This document shows positions 43,831-53,601 of a DNA stretch of 64,000 nucleotides, piece by piece (the stretch's first letter is position 1; each line of letters starts with the position of its first letter). The position numbers and the translations under genes were made by a program. Below the pieces are notes generated by a model. It was not told the DNA's origin. It did not search any database and saw only the letters and a list, made by a program, of their open reading frames with translations. The DNA is taken from NCBI RefSeq assembly GCF_900091455.1, contig NZ_LT607412.1:3162001-3226000 (forward strand), written 5' to 3'. This DNA is from Micromonospora coriariae. Lineage in GTDB: Bacteria; Actinomycetota; Actinomycetes; Mycobacteriales; Micromonosporaceae.

Positions 43831-43859
43831 GGGGCGCCGGTCAGGTCGACCGACGCCCC
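43831..43859. terminator. Bidirectional terminator between nudix gene and pstB
   Basis: GGGGCG-C-CGGTC (43831-43842) pairs with GACCG-A-CGCCCC (43848-43859), eleven base pairs with one internal mismatch and a 5-base loop. It lies between two convergent stop codons. Confidence 0.75.
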
Positions 43860-43881
43860 GCGCGGAGCAGGAACCAGCGGC

Positions 43882-44658
43882 TCAGCCGAAGCGGCCGGTG
43901 ATGTAGTCCTCGGTCTTCTTCACGCTCGGGTTGCTGAAGATCTTCTGCGTGTTGTCGTACTCGATCAGCCGGCCCGGGTCGCCGGTCTTCTCGATCGAGA
44001 AGAAGGCGGTCCGGTCCGACACCCGAGCGGCCTGCTGCATGTTGTGCGTCACGATGATGATCGTGAACTTGTCCTTGAGCTGGAACATCAGGTCCTCGAT
44101 GGCCAGCGTGGAGATCGGGTCCAGGGCCGAGCAGGGCTCGTCCATCAGCACGACCTGCGGCTCGACCGCGATGGTCCGGGCGATGCAGAGCCGCTGCTGC
44201 TGACCGCCGGAGAGGCCCGCGCCGGGCTTGCCCAGCCGGTCCTTGACCTCGTCCCACAGGTTCGCCGAGCGCAGCGCCTTCTCGGCCGCGTCCTCCAGGA
44301 TCGACTTGCGGCGGACGCCGTTGAGCTTCAACCCGGCCACCACGTTCTCGAAGATGCTCATCGTGGGGAACGGGTTCGGCCGCTGGAAGACCATGCCGAT
44401 CGTGCGCCGGACCGCCGTGACGTCCACGTCCCGGTCGTAGATGTCCTGGTCGTCGATGGTCAGGCTGCCCTCGACCCGAGCCCCCGGCAGCACCTCGTGC
44501 ATCCGGTTGATCGACCGTAGGAAGGTGGACTTGCCGCAGCCGGACGGGCCGATGAGGGCGGTGACAGTCTTCGGCTCGACGGTCAGGTTGATGTTCTCGA
44601 TGGCCTTGAAGGCACCGTAGTAGGCGGTGACGTTCGAGGCTTCGATGCGCTTGGCCAT
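43882..44658 (-). CDS. pstB: Phosphate ABC transporter ATP-binding protein PstB
   Basis: A 258-residue ATPase powering high-affinity phosphate import with PstA, PstC and PstS. Walker A is GPSGCGKST (residues 37-45), the signature is [17 protein letters not shown], Walker B is [13 protein letters not shown], and the switch His is in VTHNMQQA. The ATG 44658 is preceded by GGAGG; ATG 44679, which overlaps the pstA stop, is an alternative that adds seven residues. Last gene of pstSCAB; a terminator follows. Confidence 0.97.
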   Translation of the reverse strand: MAKRIEASNVTAYYGAFKAIENINLTVEPKTVTALIGPSGCGKSTFLRSINRMHEVLPGARVEGSLTIDDQDIYDRDVDVTAVRRTIGMVFQRPNPFPTMSIFENVVAGLKLNGVRRKSILEDAAEKALRSANLWDEVKDRLGKPGAGLSGGQQQRLCIARTIAVEPQVVLMDEPCSALDPISTLAIEDLMFQLKDKFTIIIVTHNMQQAARVSDRTAFFSIEKTGDPGRLIEYDNTQKIFSNPSVKKTEDYITGRFG

Positions 44659-44675
44659 GGTGGTACCTCCGGGGT

Positions 44676-45764
44676 TCATCGGCTGAGCCGGTTACGGCGG
44701 GCCAGCAGCTTCGCCGCGATCGTCAGGATCAGCACGAGGGCGACCAGGGTGAGTGCGGCGGTCCACGCCCGTGCCGGCGCGTACCTCGACGCGTCACCGG
44801 CCTGCTGGTAGACGAAGAGGGACAGCGACGACTGGTTGTTCTCGAAGGGGTTGGTGTTGATCGCGGCGCCGCCGCCGGCGACCAGCAGCACCGGTGCGGT
44901 CTCGCCGGCCGCGCGGGCGATGGCGAGCATGACGCCGGTGACGATGCCGGGCAGCGCGGTCGGCAGCACCACCCGCAGGATGGTCTTCCACTTGGGTACG
45001 CCGAGCGCGTACGCGCCCTCGCGCAGTGGCGCCGGGACGAGGCGGAGCATCTCCTCGGTGGACCGGACGATGGTGGGCAGCATCAGCACGCTCAGCGCGA
45101 GCGCGGCCGCGAAGCCGGAGAAGCTCGGCCGGCCGTCGTTGAACCACGGCGACACGACCAGCACCCAGAACGCCAGCACGAAGAGGCCGGAGACGATCGA
45201 CGGGATGCCGGTCATCACGTCCACGAAGAACCGGATCGCGAAGGCGAACTTGCCCCGGCCGTACTCGACGATGTAGATGGCGCAGAGGATGCCGAGCGGC
45301 ACGGTGATCAGGGTGGCGATGCCGACCTGCTCCAGCGTGCCGACGATCGCGTGGTACGCGCCGCCCTCGGGGTCGCGGGCCCCGATGTTGTTCATCGAGG
45401 TCTGGAAGAAGTTGATGTCCAGCCGCTCGGCGCCCTTGCTGACCAGCGTCCAGACCACCGATACGAGCGGCAGCACCGCCAGCACGAACGCGGAGTGGAT
45501 CAGCGCGCTCCAGGTGCGGTTGCGGGCCGACCGGCGCCCCTCGACCGCGTTGGCCGCGGCGAAGAGCCCGATCAGGTACAGGGCCGCGCCGAGGGCGACC
45601 ACGAGGACCGGGCCGCCGATGCCGGCGCCGTAGACGACCACGGCGGAGAGCGCCAGGGCCGCCACGGCGATGGCGGGTGCGGCGTACCGGGGCAGCCGCC
45701 GGGCCCGCAGCGAGGCGGGCTGGGCCGGCGGACGGGTGCGGTGGGAGGTGACGGTGGTGGTCAT
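44676..45764 (-). CDS. pstA: Phosphate ABC transporter permease PstA
   Basis: A 362-residue inner-membrane permease. About six to eight hydrophobic segments are seen; an unusually long N-terminal region includes two extra hydrophobic stretches ([38 protein letters not shown]) before the core. The EAA loop lies in [31 protein letters not shown]. The ATG overlaps the pstC stop (ATGA), so the genes are coupled. It forms the membrane channel with PstC. Confidence 0.96.
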   Translation of the reverse strand: MTTTVTSHRTRPPAQPASLRARRLPRYAAPAIAVAALALSAVVVYGAGIGGPVLVVALGAALYLIGLFAAANAVEGRRSARNRTWSALIHSAFVLAVLPLVSVVWTLVSKGAERLDINFFQTSMNNIGARDPEGGAYHAIVGTLEQVGIATLITVPLGILCAIYIVEYGRGKFAFAIRFFVDVMTGIPSIVSGLFVLAFWVLVVSPWFNDGRPSFSGFAAALALSVLMLPTIVRSTEEMLRLVPAPLREGAYALGVPKWKTILRVVLPTALPGIVTGVMLAIARAAGETAPVLLVAGGGAAINTNPFENNQSSLSLFVYQQAGDASRYAPARAWTAALTLVALVLILTIAAKLLARRNRLSR

Positions 45765-46852
45765 GCGGCCGACTCCGTGAACTCCCGGCGGCGGTAGATG
45801 ATCGCCCGGGCGGTGATGTTGACGAGCAGCGTGATGGTGAAGAGCACCAGACCGGAGGCGATCAACGCGCCGCGGCCGGTCTCGTTCGCCTCGCCGAACG
45901 CGTTGGCGATGTTGGCGGCGATGGTGTTGCCGCCGTTCTGGATCAGGTTGAACGAGATGCCGAAGGTGATGCCGAGGGTCAGCGCGAGGGCGATGGTCTC
46001 ACCGAGAGCGCGGCCCAGCCCGAGCATCACCGCGGCGATGATGCCGGGGCGGCCGTAGGGCAGCACCGCGGTGCGGAGCATCTCCCAGCGGGTGGCGCCC
46101 AGGGCGAGGGCGGCCTCCTCGTTCGCGGTCGGCGTCTGGAGGAACACCTCGCGGGAGAGCGAGGTGATGATCGGCAACACCATGATCGCGAGCACCAGGG
46201 CGCCCAGCATGATCGACTTACCGAACGGGCCGTCGCCGCCGAAGATCGGGATCCAGCCGAAGTACTCGTTGAGCCAGACCGAGAAGTCCCGGACCGGGTT
46301 GATGAAGATGTCCCGACCCCAGAGGCCGAAGACCACACTCGGCACGGCGGCGAGCAGGTCGATCAGGAAACCGAGCGCGGTGCCCAGCCGGCGCGGCGCG
46401 TAGTGCGACAGGTAGAGCGCGATGCCCAGCGCCACCGGCACCGCCATGAGCAGTGCCAGCGCCGAGCTGAGCACTGTGCCGAAGGCGAGCGTGCCGATAC
46501 CGAACTTGGGCTGTGTCTCGTTGGGGGACCAGCCCTCGTAGGACCAGAAGTTCTCGGTGTTGGCGCGCAGCGCCGGCACCGCCTTGGCGAGCAGGAAGAT
46601 CGCGATGGCGGCGATGATGACCAGGACGGCGGTCCCGGCGGCCAGGGTGAGACCGTGGAAGGCGCGCTCGGCGTCGAACTTCCGGCTACGTGGCAGCGCG
46701 CCGCCGCCGCCCAGCCCGGCATCGCCCGGGAAACGGGTGCTGACTGGTGCCTCGGCCACACGCGCCGAGGCACCGACGGGCCACTCGTGACTCTGGGTCA
46801 CGCGCGTCCCGCCGGTGCCGGCGTCGGCCGAGCGGTGGGGGGTTTCACCCAT
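45761..46852 (-). CDS. pstC: Phosphate ABC transporter permease PstC
   Basis: A 363-residue permease partner of PstA. A cytoplasmic N-terminal extension of about 65 residues precedes six membrane segments. The EAA loop is EEAALALGATRWEMLRTAVLPYGRPGIIAAVMLGLGRALGET. The first ATG (46852) was taken; GTG 46801 is a shorter in-frame alternative and neither has a strong ribosome-binding site. It follows pstS by 34 bases and overlaps pstA. Confidence 0.95.
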   Translation of the reverse strand: MGETPHRSADAGTGGTRVTQSHEWPVGASARVAEAPVSTRFPGDAGLGGGGALPRSRKFDAERAFHGLTLAAGTAVLVIIAAIAIFLLAKAVPALRANTENFWSYEGWSPNETQPKFGIGTLAFGTVLSSALALLMAVPVALGIALYLSHYAPRRLGTALGFLIDLLAAVPSVVFGLWGRDIFINPVRDFSVWLNEYFGWIPIFGGDGPFGKSIMLGALVLAIMVLPIITSLSREVFLQTPTANEEAALALGATRWEMLRTAVLPYGRPGIIAAVMLGLGRALGETIALALTLGITFGISFNLIQNGGNTIAANIANAFGEANETGRGALIASGLVLFTITLLVNITARAIIYRRREFTESAA

Positions 46853-46886
46853 CTGCTCGCTCGATTCGATTGCGGAGTGGTGTCGG

Positions 46887-47993
46887 TCAGGAGATGTTCT
46901 TGACCGCGGCCTCGACCTTGGTGCGGACGCTCTCCGGCAGCGGGGCGTAGCCCAGCTCGGTCATGGCAGCCTGGCCCTCGGTGCTGGCCGCGTAGCCCAG
47001 CAGGCCCTTGACCAGCGGCAGCTTGTCGGCGGCGAGGCCCTTGCTGCAGACGATCTCGTACGTCGCCAGGACGATCGGGTAGGCCCCGGCCTCCTTGGTG
47101 TTGTAGTCGATCGACAGCTTGAGGTCGTCGCCCTGGCCGTCGACCTTGGCACCGGCGATGGTCTTGCCGGCCGCCTCGGCGGTCAGCGCGGCGAACTCGC
47201 CGTTGCCGTTGCCGATCTTGGTCATCTTCAGGGCGGCGTTCTCGGCGAACGACCACTCCATGTAGCCGATGGAGCCGTCGGCGCCCTTGACCGAGCTGGC
47301 CACGCCGTCCGAGCCCTTGGCGCCGGTGCCGCCCGAGGCCTTCCAGGCCTTGGCGTTGCCCAGGGTCCAGTCCGCCTCAGCGGTCTTCGAGAGGTACTTG
47401 GTGAAGTTGTCGGTGGTGCCCGACTCGTCCGAACGGTGGACGGTCTGGATGGTGGTCGCCGGGAGCTTGGCGTCCGGGTTGTCGGCCTTGATCGCCGCGT
47501 CGTCCCACTTGGTGACCTTGCCGGCGAAGATCTTCGCCAGGGTGGCCGGCTTGAGCTGGAGGTTGTCCACCCCGCTGACGTTGTAGGCGACGGCCACCGG
47601 GCCGATCACCATCGGCAGGTGGATGGCCTTGCCACCGACGCACTTGGCGTCGGCCTGCGGCTGCTCCTCCGGCTTGAGCGCGGAGTCGGAGCCGGCGAAG
47701 TCGGCGGTCCCGGCGATGAACGCCTGGATGCCGGCGCCTGAGCCGGTCGGCTCGTAGTTGATCGTCGTGCCCTGGCACTTCTGCTGGTACGCCTTGATCC
47801 ACTCGGCCATGGCGTTCTTCTGCGCCGACGAGCCCTGCGCGTTCAGCGTGCCGGTAGCGCAGTCGACCGCGGCGGCCGAGCCCGAAGCGCTGGCGCCGGG
47901 AGTGGGCTCGTTGTTGTCCGAGCCGCATGCACTGAGGCCGAGCGTCGCGGCAAGAGCGAGGCCGGCAATAGCGCCGTACCGCTGGAGCTTCAC
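46887..47993 (-). CDS. pstS: Phosphate-binding lipoprotein PstS
   Basis: A 368-residue periplasmic-type binding protein anchored by a lipobox (LSAC, Cys23). The mature protein has the family phosphate loops: NAQGSSAQKNAMAEW, YEPTGSGAGIQAF, ADFAGSDSAL and HRSDESGTTDNFTKYL. The GTG start at 47993 lies downstream of a clear PHO box and a -10-like TAACTT. As first gene of the operon it is probably the most strongly expressed under phosphate starvation. Confidence 0.97.
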   Translation of the reverse strand: MKLQRYGAIAGLALAATLGLSACGSDNNEPTPGASASGSAAAVDCATGTLNAQGSSAQKNAMAEWIKAYQQKCQGTTINYEPTGSGAGIQAFIAGTADFAGSDSALKPEEQPQADAKCVGGKAIHLPMVIGPVAVAYNVSGVDNLQLKPATLAKIFAGKVTKWDDAAIKADNPDAKLPATTIQTVHRSDESGTTDNFTKYLSKTAEADWTLGNAKAWKASGGTGAKGSDGVASSVKGADGSIGYMEWSFAENAALKMTKIGNGNGEFAALTAEAAGKTIAGAKVDGQGDDLKLSIDYNTKEAGAYPIVLATYEIVCSKGLAADKLPLVKGLLGYAASTEGQAAMTELGYAPLPESVRTKVEAAVKNIS

Positions 47994-48104
47994 CTGAGGG
48001 GTTTCCCTTCGCGTCTGACTTGGCGCCCCGATCCCGGGGGCCGAAGAACCGGCACTGACCGGCTGATACGAAAGTTAGAAGTGCCAGGTAGCCGGTTCGC
48101 CGGT

Positions 48105-48126
48105 CGCAAGTGAACGCAGGGTGAAC
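48105..48126 (-). promoter_or_regulatory. PHO box upstream of pstSCAB
   Basis: On the minus strand, GTTCACCCTGC and GTTCACTTGCG are two adjoining 11-bp direct repeats matching the PhoP consensus of actinobacteria and pointing toward pstS. A further single repeat, GTTCACTTAAC, lies at 48171-48181. A -10-like TAACTT is at 48077-48072. Activation by PhoP under phosphate limitation is expected. Confidence 0.88.
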
Positions 48127-48238
48127 ACGTACGGCCCCCGAGGTGACCGCTCGCTGAGGGTGAGTTGTCCGTTAAGTGAACCCGGGTACGCCTGTCGGAA
48201 CTATGGGCATATTCCGGTACGGTGTCATCTCGCCGAGG

Positions 48239-48270
48239 CGCGGCCGTTACCCGCCGGTGACCCGGCCGCG
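48239..48270 (-). terminator. Terminator after mshD
   Basis: CGCGGCCG (48239-48246) pairs with CGGCCGCG (48263-48270) around a loop that itself can pair (ACC/GGT). It lies just after the mshD stop and separates it from the pst promoter. Confidence 0.6.
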
Positions 48271-48284
48271 GCGGCGACCCCCGG

Positions 48285-49211
48285 TCAGCCGAGGTGGTAG
48301 TTGATGTGCGCGGACCAGCGGGCGAAGCCGAGCCGCTCGTAGAGCGCGACCGCCCCGGCGTTCGACTCGTCCACGTAGAGCATCACCCGGTCCAGTCCAC
48401 GCCGGTCCCGCAGGTACGCCAGCCCGGCGGTGGTCAACGCGCGGCCGAGCCCACCGCCGTGCGCGGTCGGCTCCACGCCGAGTACGTACACCTCGCCGAT
48501 CCGGGCCGACCCCGGGCGCTCGTGCACCTTCGTCCAGTGGAAGCCGAGCAGCCGGCCGCTGGCTGTCTCCTCGGCGAGCAGGAAGCCGGCCGGGTCGAAC
48601 CACGGCTCGGCGAGGCGGACCCGCAGGTCTTCCGAGGTCCAGCGGCCCTGCTCGGGGTGCTCGGCGAAGGCCCGCGCGTTGAGGGCCAGCCACGCGGCGT
48701 CGTCGGCTCCCGGCCGGAATGCGCGCAGCACCACTCCGTCGGGCAGTCGTGGCTCGGCCAGCGGGGCGGCCAGTGGCCGGCGCAGTTGCCAGAGCACCCG
48801 TGCGCGGGTGAACCCGAGGTCGACCGCGAGTGCGGCGGCCGAGGGGTGGTCGCCGTGCGCCCAGGCCCGCAGTGGCCCGGTGGCCGAGGCGAGTACGCCC
48901 CGCGCCAGCGCCCGCCCGGTGCCCCGCCGCCGGTACGTGGGGTGGACCACCAGCTCCACCCCGATCCCGCCCACCGGGTCGGTCGTGTCCAGGTGCGCGT
49001 ACCCGGTGAGAACGCCGTCGTCGCCGCGAGCGATCAGGTGCACGGCCGGGGCGTCCGGGTCGCGCATCCGGAGCAGGACGTGCTCGTCGAGCGGGTCCGC
49101 GCCGTCTGTGTCGCCGGCGGAACCGGCCAGAGCCAACACGTCGGCGATCTCCGCCGGAGTCAGTCGGTCGGTCCGGGTCACCTGGTCGCTGGTCGGCTCG
49201 GCGCTGCTCAT
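48285..49211 (-). CDS. mshD: Mycothiol synthase
   Basis: A 308-residue tandem GNAT enzyme that acetylates the cysteine of Cys-GlcN-Ins in the last step of mycothiol synthesis. Both acetyl-CoA loops are intact: VELVVHPTYRRRGTGRAL (N-terminal) and EVYVLGVEPTAHGGGLGRAL (C-terminal), with VDESNAGAVALYERLGF and the final strand WSAHINYHLG. Size and order match MshD. The ATG has TACGGT ending six bases upstream (leaderless). It also shows that the organism uses mycothiol, a trait of Actinobacteria. Confidence 0.95.
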   Translation of the reverse strand: MSSAEPTSDQVTRTDRLTPAEIADVLALAGSAGDTDGADPLDEHVLLRMRDPDAPAVHLIARGDDGVLTGYAHLDTTDPVGGIGVELVVHPTYRRRGTGRALARGVLASATGPLRAWAHGDHPSAAALAVDLGFTRARVLWQLRRPLAAPLAEPRLPDGVVLRAFRPGADDAAWLALNARAFAEHPEQGRWTSEDLRVRLAEPWFDPAGFLLAEETASGRLLGFHWTKVHERPGSARIGEVYVLGVEPTAHGGGLGRALTTAGLAYLRDRRGLDRVMLYVDESNAGAVALYERLGFARWSAHINYHLG

Positions 49212-49275
49212 CCCGTCACCGTAGCCGCAGGGAAGCGCGGTCCGCCGGGATCCCTGCCCGCGGTGCGGGGCCGGC

Positions 49276-50145
49276 TCACGTCGGATCGGCGGGCAGCGCC
49301 TCCAGCTCGAACCGCTGGGTCAGATCGGGCAGGATCCGGCGCAGTGCGTCCACCGTGCCCTGCCGGTCCCCACCGGCGTCGTGCAGCAGGACCACCGAGC
49401 CCGGTTCGACCTGGGTGACCACCGATGCGGCGATCTTGCCCGCGCCGGGCGCCTCCCAGTCCGACGGGTCCACCGACCAGTGCAGCGGAGTCATGCCGAG
49501 CTGCTGCGCGACCGAGACGACGGGGTAGGTCCAGGCGCCGCCGGGTTGGCGGTACCAGACGATCGGCGCGTCCGGCACCGCTGCCCGGATCGCCTCGTTG
49601 GTCCGCGACAGGTCGGCGCGGATCATGTCCGTCGACCGGTTGCCCAGCGTGACGTCGTGGTGCCAGGAGTGGTTGCACAGGGTGTGCCCATCGGCCACGA
49701 TCGCCTGAATCAGATCGGGGTGGTCCTGCGCGTTCTCGCCCACCACGCAGAACGTGGCCTTCACGTCGAACTCGCGCAGCGTGGCGAGCACCTGCGGGGT
49801 GTAGCGCGGATCCGGCCCGTCGTCGAAGGTCAGCGCGAGCCGCGCGGTGCCGGTGGTGGAGTGCGCGCCGAACAGCTGGTCACCCTGGGCATCCCGCCCC
49901 GACCCGTCCTGACCCGTCTCGGTGGGGCCGCCGCTGGGGCCGGGGGTCGGAGTTCCGCTTGGTTCGTCGCCGGTGGGTTGGTCGGCGTAGTGCGGCTCGT
50001 CGGCGTTCGCGGTGACCCCGGTGGCCTGCCGTTGGGGCTGGTCGGGGACGAGGCTGCGGCCCAGCACGTACGCCGAGCCGAGCAGAGCTGCCGCCACCAA
50101 CGTCACGATTCCCGCTGCCCGGACCGTCGGGTTGCCCGGCGTCAC
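49276..50145 (-). CDS. Polysaccharide deacetylase (NodB homology), membrane-anchored
   Basis: A 289-residue protein. An N-terminal hydrophobic helix (about residues 10-30) serves as an anchor or uncleaved signal, then a Ser/Pro/Thr-rich linker, then the NodB domain (about 100-285). Motifs: LTFDDGPDP (catalytic base Asp and metal Asp), HSWHHD (metal histidines), RQPGG and VVLLHDAGG. It likely deacetylates peptidoglycan or another N-acetylated glycan outside the cell. GTG start at 50145. It lies between mshD and glnR, same strand. Confidence 0.91.
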   Translation of the reverse strand: MTPGNPTVRAAGIVTLVAAALLGSAYVLGRSLVPDQPQRQATGVTANADEPHYADQPTGDEPSGTPTPGPSGGPTETGQDGSGRDAQGDQLFGAHSTTGTARLALTFDDGPDPRYTPQVLATLREFDVKATFCVVGENAQDHPDLIQAIVADGHTLCNHSWHHDVTLGNRSTDMIRADLSRTNEAIRAAVPDAPIVWYRQPGGAWTYPVVSVAQQLGMTPLHWSVDPSDWEAPGAGKIAASVVTQVEPGSVVLLHDAGGDRQGTVDALRRILPDLTQRFELEALPADPT

Positions 50146-50300
50146 GGCTTCCGCCCGGCTGACCGGTCACGCCGGCCCGTCGCCCCCGTGGTCATTGCGC
50201 GCACCGTCGCCCCTTTCTCCGACAAACCCGGCAGTCAGAATAGAGCTGACGAGCTGCGCAAAAAGGGCATATGGGGAATCGTCCCCCGGCTGACTCGAGG

Positions 50301-51014
50301 TCAGACGTGCAGCGGCGCGTGCTCCGCCTCGGGCAGCGACCGCGACGGCGGAACGACGAACTTGTAACCCACCTGGCGGACGGTGCCGATCATCGACTCG
50401 TACTCCGAGCCGAGCTTCGCGCGCAGCCGCCGGACGTGCACGTCCACCGTCCGCGTGCCGCCGAAGTAGTCGTACCCCCAGACCTCGCGCAGTAGCTGGT
50501 CCCGGGTGAACACCCGGCCCGGGTGCTGCGCCAGGAACTTCAGCAGCTCGAACTCCTTGTAGGTGAGGTCGAGCGGGCGCCCCTTCAGCTTCGCGGCGTA
50601 GGTGTCCGGGTCGATGGTCAGCTCGCCGGCCCGGATCGAGCCGCCGGCGCCGGCGGTCGCGTTGCTCAGCCGGCCCACCGCGAGCCGCAGCCGCGCCTCC
50701 ACCTCGGCGGGCCCCGCCGACGCGAGGATGACGTCGTCGACACCCCAGTCGGCGTTCAACGCGATCAGACCTGCCTCGGTCACCACGGCGACCAGTGGCA
50801 CGCCGAGCCCGGTGGCGTGCAGCATCCGACAGGTCGCGCGGGCCTCGCTCAGCTCCGACCGCGCGTCCACCATCACCGCGTCCGGGCTGGGGCCGGCGAC
50901 CAGGGTGCGGACGTCGCGCGGCGCGGTACGGACCGAGTGCGGCAGCAGGTCGAGTGCCGGCAGCACAGCGGACGGTTCCCCTGCACGTGCGGTCACCAGC
51001 AGCAGGATCTCCAC
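50301..51014 (-). CDS. glnR: Nitrogen regulator GlnR (atypical OmpR-family response regulator)
   Basis: A 237-residue regulator. The receiver-like N-terminal domain retains the aspartate (Asp50) but not the usual acidic pocket, and [36 protein letters not shown] matches GlnR closely. The C-terminal winged helix (about 135-225) includes [55 protein letters not shown]. GlnR controls ammonium assimilation in actinobacteria. GTG 51014 is chosen because GGAGG lies five bases before; a hairpin CGCACTT/AAGTGCG lies in the leader (51057-51074). Confidence 0.92.
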   Translation of the reverse strand: MEILLLVTARAGEPSAVLPALDLLPHSVRTAPRDVRTLVAGPSPDAVMVDARSELSEARATCRMLHATGLGVPLVAVVTEAGLIALNADWGVDDVILASAGPAEVEARLRLAVGRLSNATAGAGGSIRAGELTIDPDTYAAKLKGRPLDLTYKEFELLKFLAQHPGRVFTRDQLLREVWGYDYFGGTRTVDVHVRRLRAKLGSEYESMIGTVRQVGYKFVVPPSRSLPEAEHAPLHV

Positions 51015-51259
51015 GATCACCTCCGTCCCGGCGGCGCGCGGCCGCACGCGACCAGACGCACTTCGGAAAGTGCGCTGAGAAATTGCGTGGTCCCGGCGTC
51101 GCTGACGGGCGGGTAACGGCTTGAGCGTAACTGATCGCCTCGGTTGCGCCGTCGGGTCGTTTCCCGTTTGTCCTCCCTTGCCCCTGATCGTGGCGCAGGT
51201 TTTAACGCTGCCGAAACCGTGACCACCCCGTCGGGCGGTCGGTCTGGCACGATCGGGGC

Positions 51260-52315
51260 GTGTTTCCCTCCACCTCGCCCGACGCCGGCCGCGAGTCGTG
51301 GCCCGACGGGCCCCGCCCGGGCCCGGCCGCGCCGACCCGTGGCAACCCGCCCGCGCCGCGCACCGGGCCACCGGTCATCGACGGCGAACGCCGTGAACGG
51401 GGTGGGCCTCGCCGTGCCCGCCGTGCCGGAGAGCCGGCCCGCCGTTCCGAGGACGAGATCGACGAGCCGGAGGAGGAGGTCGTACCCCCGGTCGAGGTGC
51501 GCCGCCCGCTGGCGCTGACGATCGCCGGCTTCGCGGCGCTGCTCGGTGTCGGCCTGGTGCTCGGCGCGCAGACCTCCGGCCCCGGCCACCGGCTGCCGTT
51601 CGCCTTCATCATCTTCGGCGTCCAGTTGCTGTTCGTGCTCGCCTGGACGATGGCCATGCGCCCACCCGCGCTGCTGCTGGTCGCCGGGATCAGCGCCGCG
51701 GTCGCCGCGGTGGCCGACATCGCCGCGGTGCAGACCGACATCGCCGGCCTGGCGCCGCTGGGCTACCTGGCAGCCGGCGGGTTCCTCGCCGCGGTGCTCG
51801 GTCAACTGGTCCGCCGGGTCGACCGGGTCCGGGTCACCGACTCGCTCGGCGCCACGCTGCTCATCGTGGTCGGGGTGGTCGCCTTCGGCACCCTGATCGT
51901 GCTCAGCCGGATCCCGGCCGGCACCCAGGCGATCACGGTCTGCCTGACCGCGAGCGGAGTCGCGCTGACCGTCGCCCGGCTCACGGACGCGGTGCTGCCC
52001 TGGCCCCGGCTGGCCCCGCAGGTGCCCCGGGGCGCCGCCGGCGTGGTCGTCGGCGCGATGGTCGGCACGCTGGTCTCAGCGGTTCTCGGCAGCTACCTGG
52101 TGGCCCCCTTCACGCCCACGCGGGCCGCGGTGATCGGCCTGGTCGCGGCGGTCACCGCAGTGCTCTCCGACCTTGCCGTCGGGTACGCCGAGGCGGGCCG
52201 GCTGATGGCCGGCGAACCACCCACCATGTGGGTCGCCCGGCACATGCAGGGTCCGCTCGGCGGCTTCGCCCTGGCCGCCCCGGCCGCGTACGCCATGTGC
52301 ATGCTCTTCCTGTGA
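51260..52315 (+). CDS. Hypothetical membrane protein
   Basis: A 351-residue protein. The first 80 residues are low-complexity (Pro, Arg, Glu rich; [17 protein letters not shown]). About eight hydrophobic helices follow, among them [19 protein letters not shown] and [18 protein letters not shown]. No catalytic motif is seen. The GTG follows CACGAT by six bases, a near-consensus leaderless -10. Divergent from glnR and upstream of an LmeA-like gene. Function unknown. Confidence 0.75.
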   Translation: MFPSTSPDAGRESWPDGPRPGPAAPTRGNPPAPRTGPPVIDGERRERGGPRRARRAGEPARRSEDEIDEPEEEVVPPVEVRRPLALTIAGFAALLGVGLVLGAQTSGPGHRLPFAFIIFGVQLLFVLAWTMAMRPPALLLVAGISAAVAAVADIAAVQTDIAGLAPLGYLAAGGFLAAVLGQLVRRVDRVRVTDSLGATLLIVVGVVAFGTLIVLSRIPAGTQAITVCLTASGVALTVARLTDAVLPWPRLAPQVPRGAAGVVVGAMVGTLVSAVLGSYLVAPFTPTRAAVIGLVAAVTAVLSDLAVGYAEAGRLMAGEPPTMWVARHMQGPLGGFALAAPAAYAMCMLFL

Positions 52316-52421
52316 GCCACGGTTGAGCCGGGAGCCGGTCGGGTAGTACGGGTACGCCGCCCTGCGGCGCCGGTACGGACGGCCCTTCGCGACGCGGCGG
52401 GCGGAGACAGGAGGCGGCGGC

Positions 52422-53210
52422 GTGGCCCAGGAGTATCCGGCGGACGAAGCCCGTCCCCGACGGCGCGGTCGCAAGCTGCTCGTCGGCCTGATCGTCCTGC
52501 TCGTGCTGGTGGCAGTGCTGCTGGTGATCGCCGACCGGGTGGCGGTCGGGGTGGCCGAGCGGGCCATCGCCGACCGGGTGAGCCAGGAGGTCACCAAGCA
52601 GGGCGCGCAGTCCGCCGAACCCGACGTCGAGGTCGGCGGGACTCCGTTCCTCACCCAGGTGCTCGACGGTCGGTACCAGCGGATCTCCATCAAGTTGCGG
52701 GACGTGCAGGCCTCGGTGGAGGGCGACGCCCTGCGGCTGCCGGTGTTGGATGTGGACGCCCGTAACGTGCGGGCGTCGCTGGACACCCTGCGCACCGGTC
52801 AGGGCGACGTCGTGGCGGACACCGTCGACGGCACCGGCACGATCAGCTACGACAGTCTCGCCGCGTTGCTGGACCGGCCCGGGCTCACCCTCGGCGAGCA
52901 GGGCGGCAAGCTCGCGGTCACCGCCCCGGTCGACATCCTCGGCCAGAAGCTCACCGTCAGCGGCACCGCCGACGTCACAGTCGCCGAGAGTGGCGCCGTC
53001 GCCCTGCGTTTCAATGACCTGGACGCCGCGGGCCTGCCGAACCTGCCGCTGGCCCGCACCCTGCTGAACAACTACGCCAAGGGCATCTCCGTCGACGTGC
53101 CCCTGCCCGATCTGCCGTTCCAGCTTGCCGTCCGGGAGGTCCGGCCGCTGCCCGAGGGCCTGGCGGTCACCGCCGACGCGAAGAACGTGCCGATCAACTC
53201 CGCAGGTTGA
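52422..53210 (+). CDS. LmeA-like (DUF2993) phospholipid-binding protein
   Basis: A 262-residue protein with a basic N-terminus and one membrane helix (about residues 17-40, LLVGLIVLLVLVAVLLVIA), then a beta-rich DUF2993 domain (VSQEVTKQGAQSAEPDVEVGGTPFLTQVLDGRYQRISIKL...). LmeA of mycobacteria binds phospholipid and acts in cell-envelope glycan synthesis; function here is inferred from the family. AGGAGG precedes the GTG start at about eight bases. Confidence 0.86.
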   Translation: MAQEYPADEARPRRRGRKLLVGLIVLLVLVAVLLVIADRVAVGVAERAIADRVSQEVTKQGAQSAEPDVEVGGTPFLTQVLDGRYQRISIKLRDVQASVEGDALRLPVLDVDARNVRASLDTLRTGQGDVVADTVDGTGTISYDSLAALLDRPGLTLGEQGGKLAVTAPVDILGQKLTVSGTADVTVAESGAVALRFNDLDAAGLPNLPLARTLLNNYAKGISVDVPLPDLPFQLAVREVRPLPEGLAVTADAKNVPINSAG

Positions 53211-53316
53211 GCGGGCCGCCGGCGATCAGATGCCGAGCCTGCCGGGCGCCCGGGCGATTCCCGGATGCTGGTCGGTCAGGTGGCAGGCCCCGCACTGGCT
53301 GGTAGGCTCCCTGGCC

Positions 53317-53394
53317 ATGGGGACCCACCTCACCAAACGGCGCGCGGTCGACCTGTGCCGCGTGGCCACCTGCCTGTGTCGCCCCGTCATCTGA
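53317..53394 (+). CDS. Cysteine-containing leader peptide upstream of sseA
   Basis: A 25-codon gene. The peptide starts MGTHLTKRRAVDLCRVATC and goes on to LCRPVI, with Cys at 14, 19 and 21. The form ...RRxVDLCRVxxxLCR matches the actinobacterial leader peptides found upstream of sulfur genes, where ribosome stalling at Cys codons in cysteine shortage is known in mycobacteria. TAGGCT ends eight bases before the ATG, so the message is probably leaderless. A hairpin follows, and the sulfurtransferase gene is the first large gene downstream, 207 bases after the peptide stop. Confidence 0.8.
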   Translation: MGTHLTKRRAVDLCRVATCLCRPVI

Positions 53395-53410
53395 CGGCGG
53401 GGCTGTTTCC

Positions 53411-53428
53411 GGCCGCCTGACGGCGGCC
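53411..53428 (+). terminator. Candidate attenuator hairpin after the leader peptide
   Basis: GGCCGCC (53411-53417) and GGCGGCC (53422-53428) pair perfectly around TGAC, 16 bases after the leader peptide stop. It has the position of an attenuator or of an element that controls access to the downstream gene. No T-tract follows. Confidence 0.5.
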
Positions 53429-53601
53429 ACCGGCACGCAGGGTCCTTCCACCCTCCGGTGATCCCACCGAAAGCCCGGCAGCGGCGCCGTCGCACGAACC
53501 CGTGATCCCGTCCTTCCGCTGGGTCCCGCGCGTGGTGCGACAGTTACATCCATCGATCTCGCGCGTTGGCTCACCATCCATCCTCACCAGGGAGTGATTC
53601 G

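Noticed and set aside
51113..51131. Two GTAAC half-sites upstream of glnR as a GlnR box
   Set aside because: Their spacing (14 bases start to start) does not fit the known a-site/b-site pitch of GlnR.
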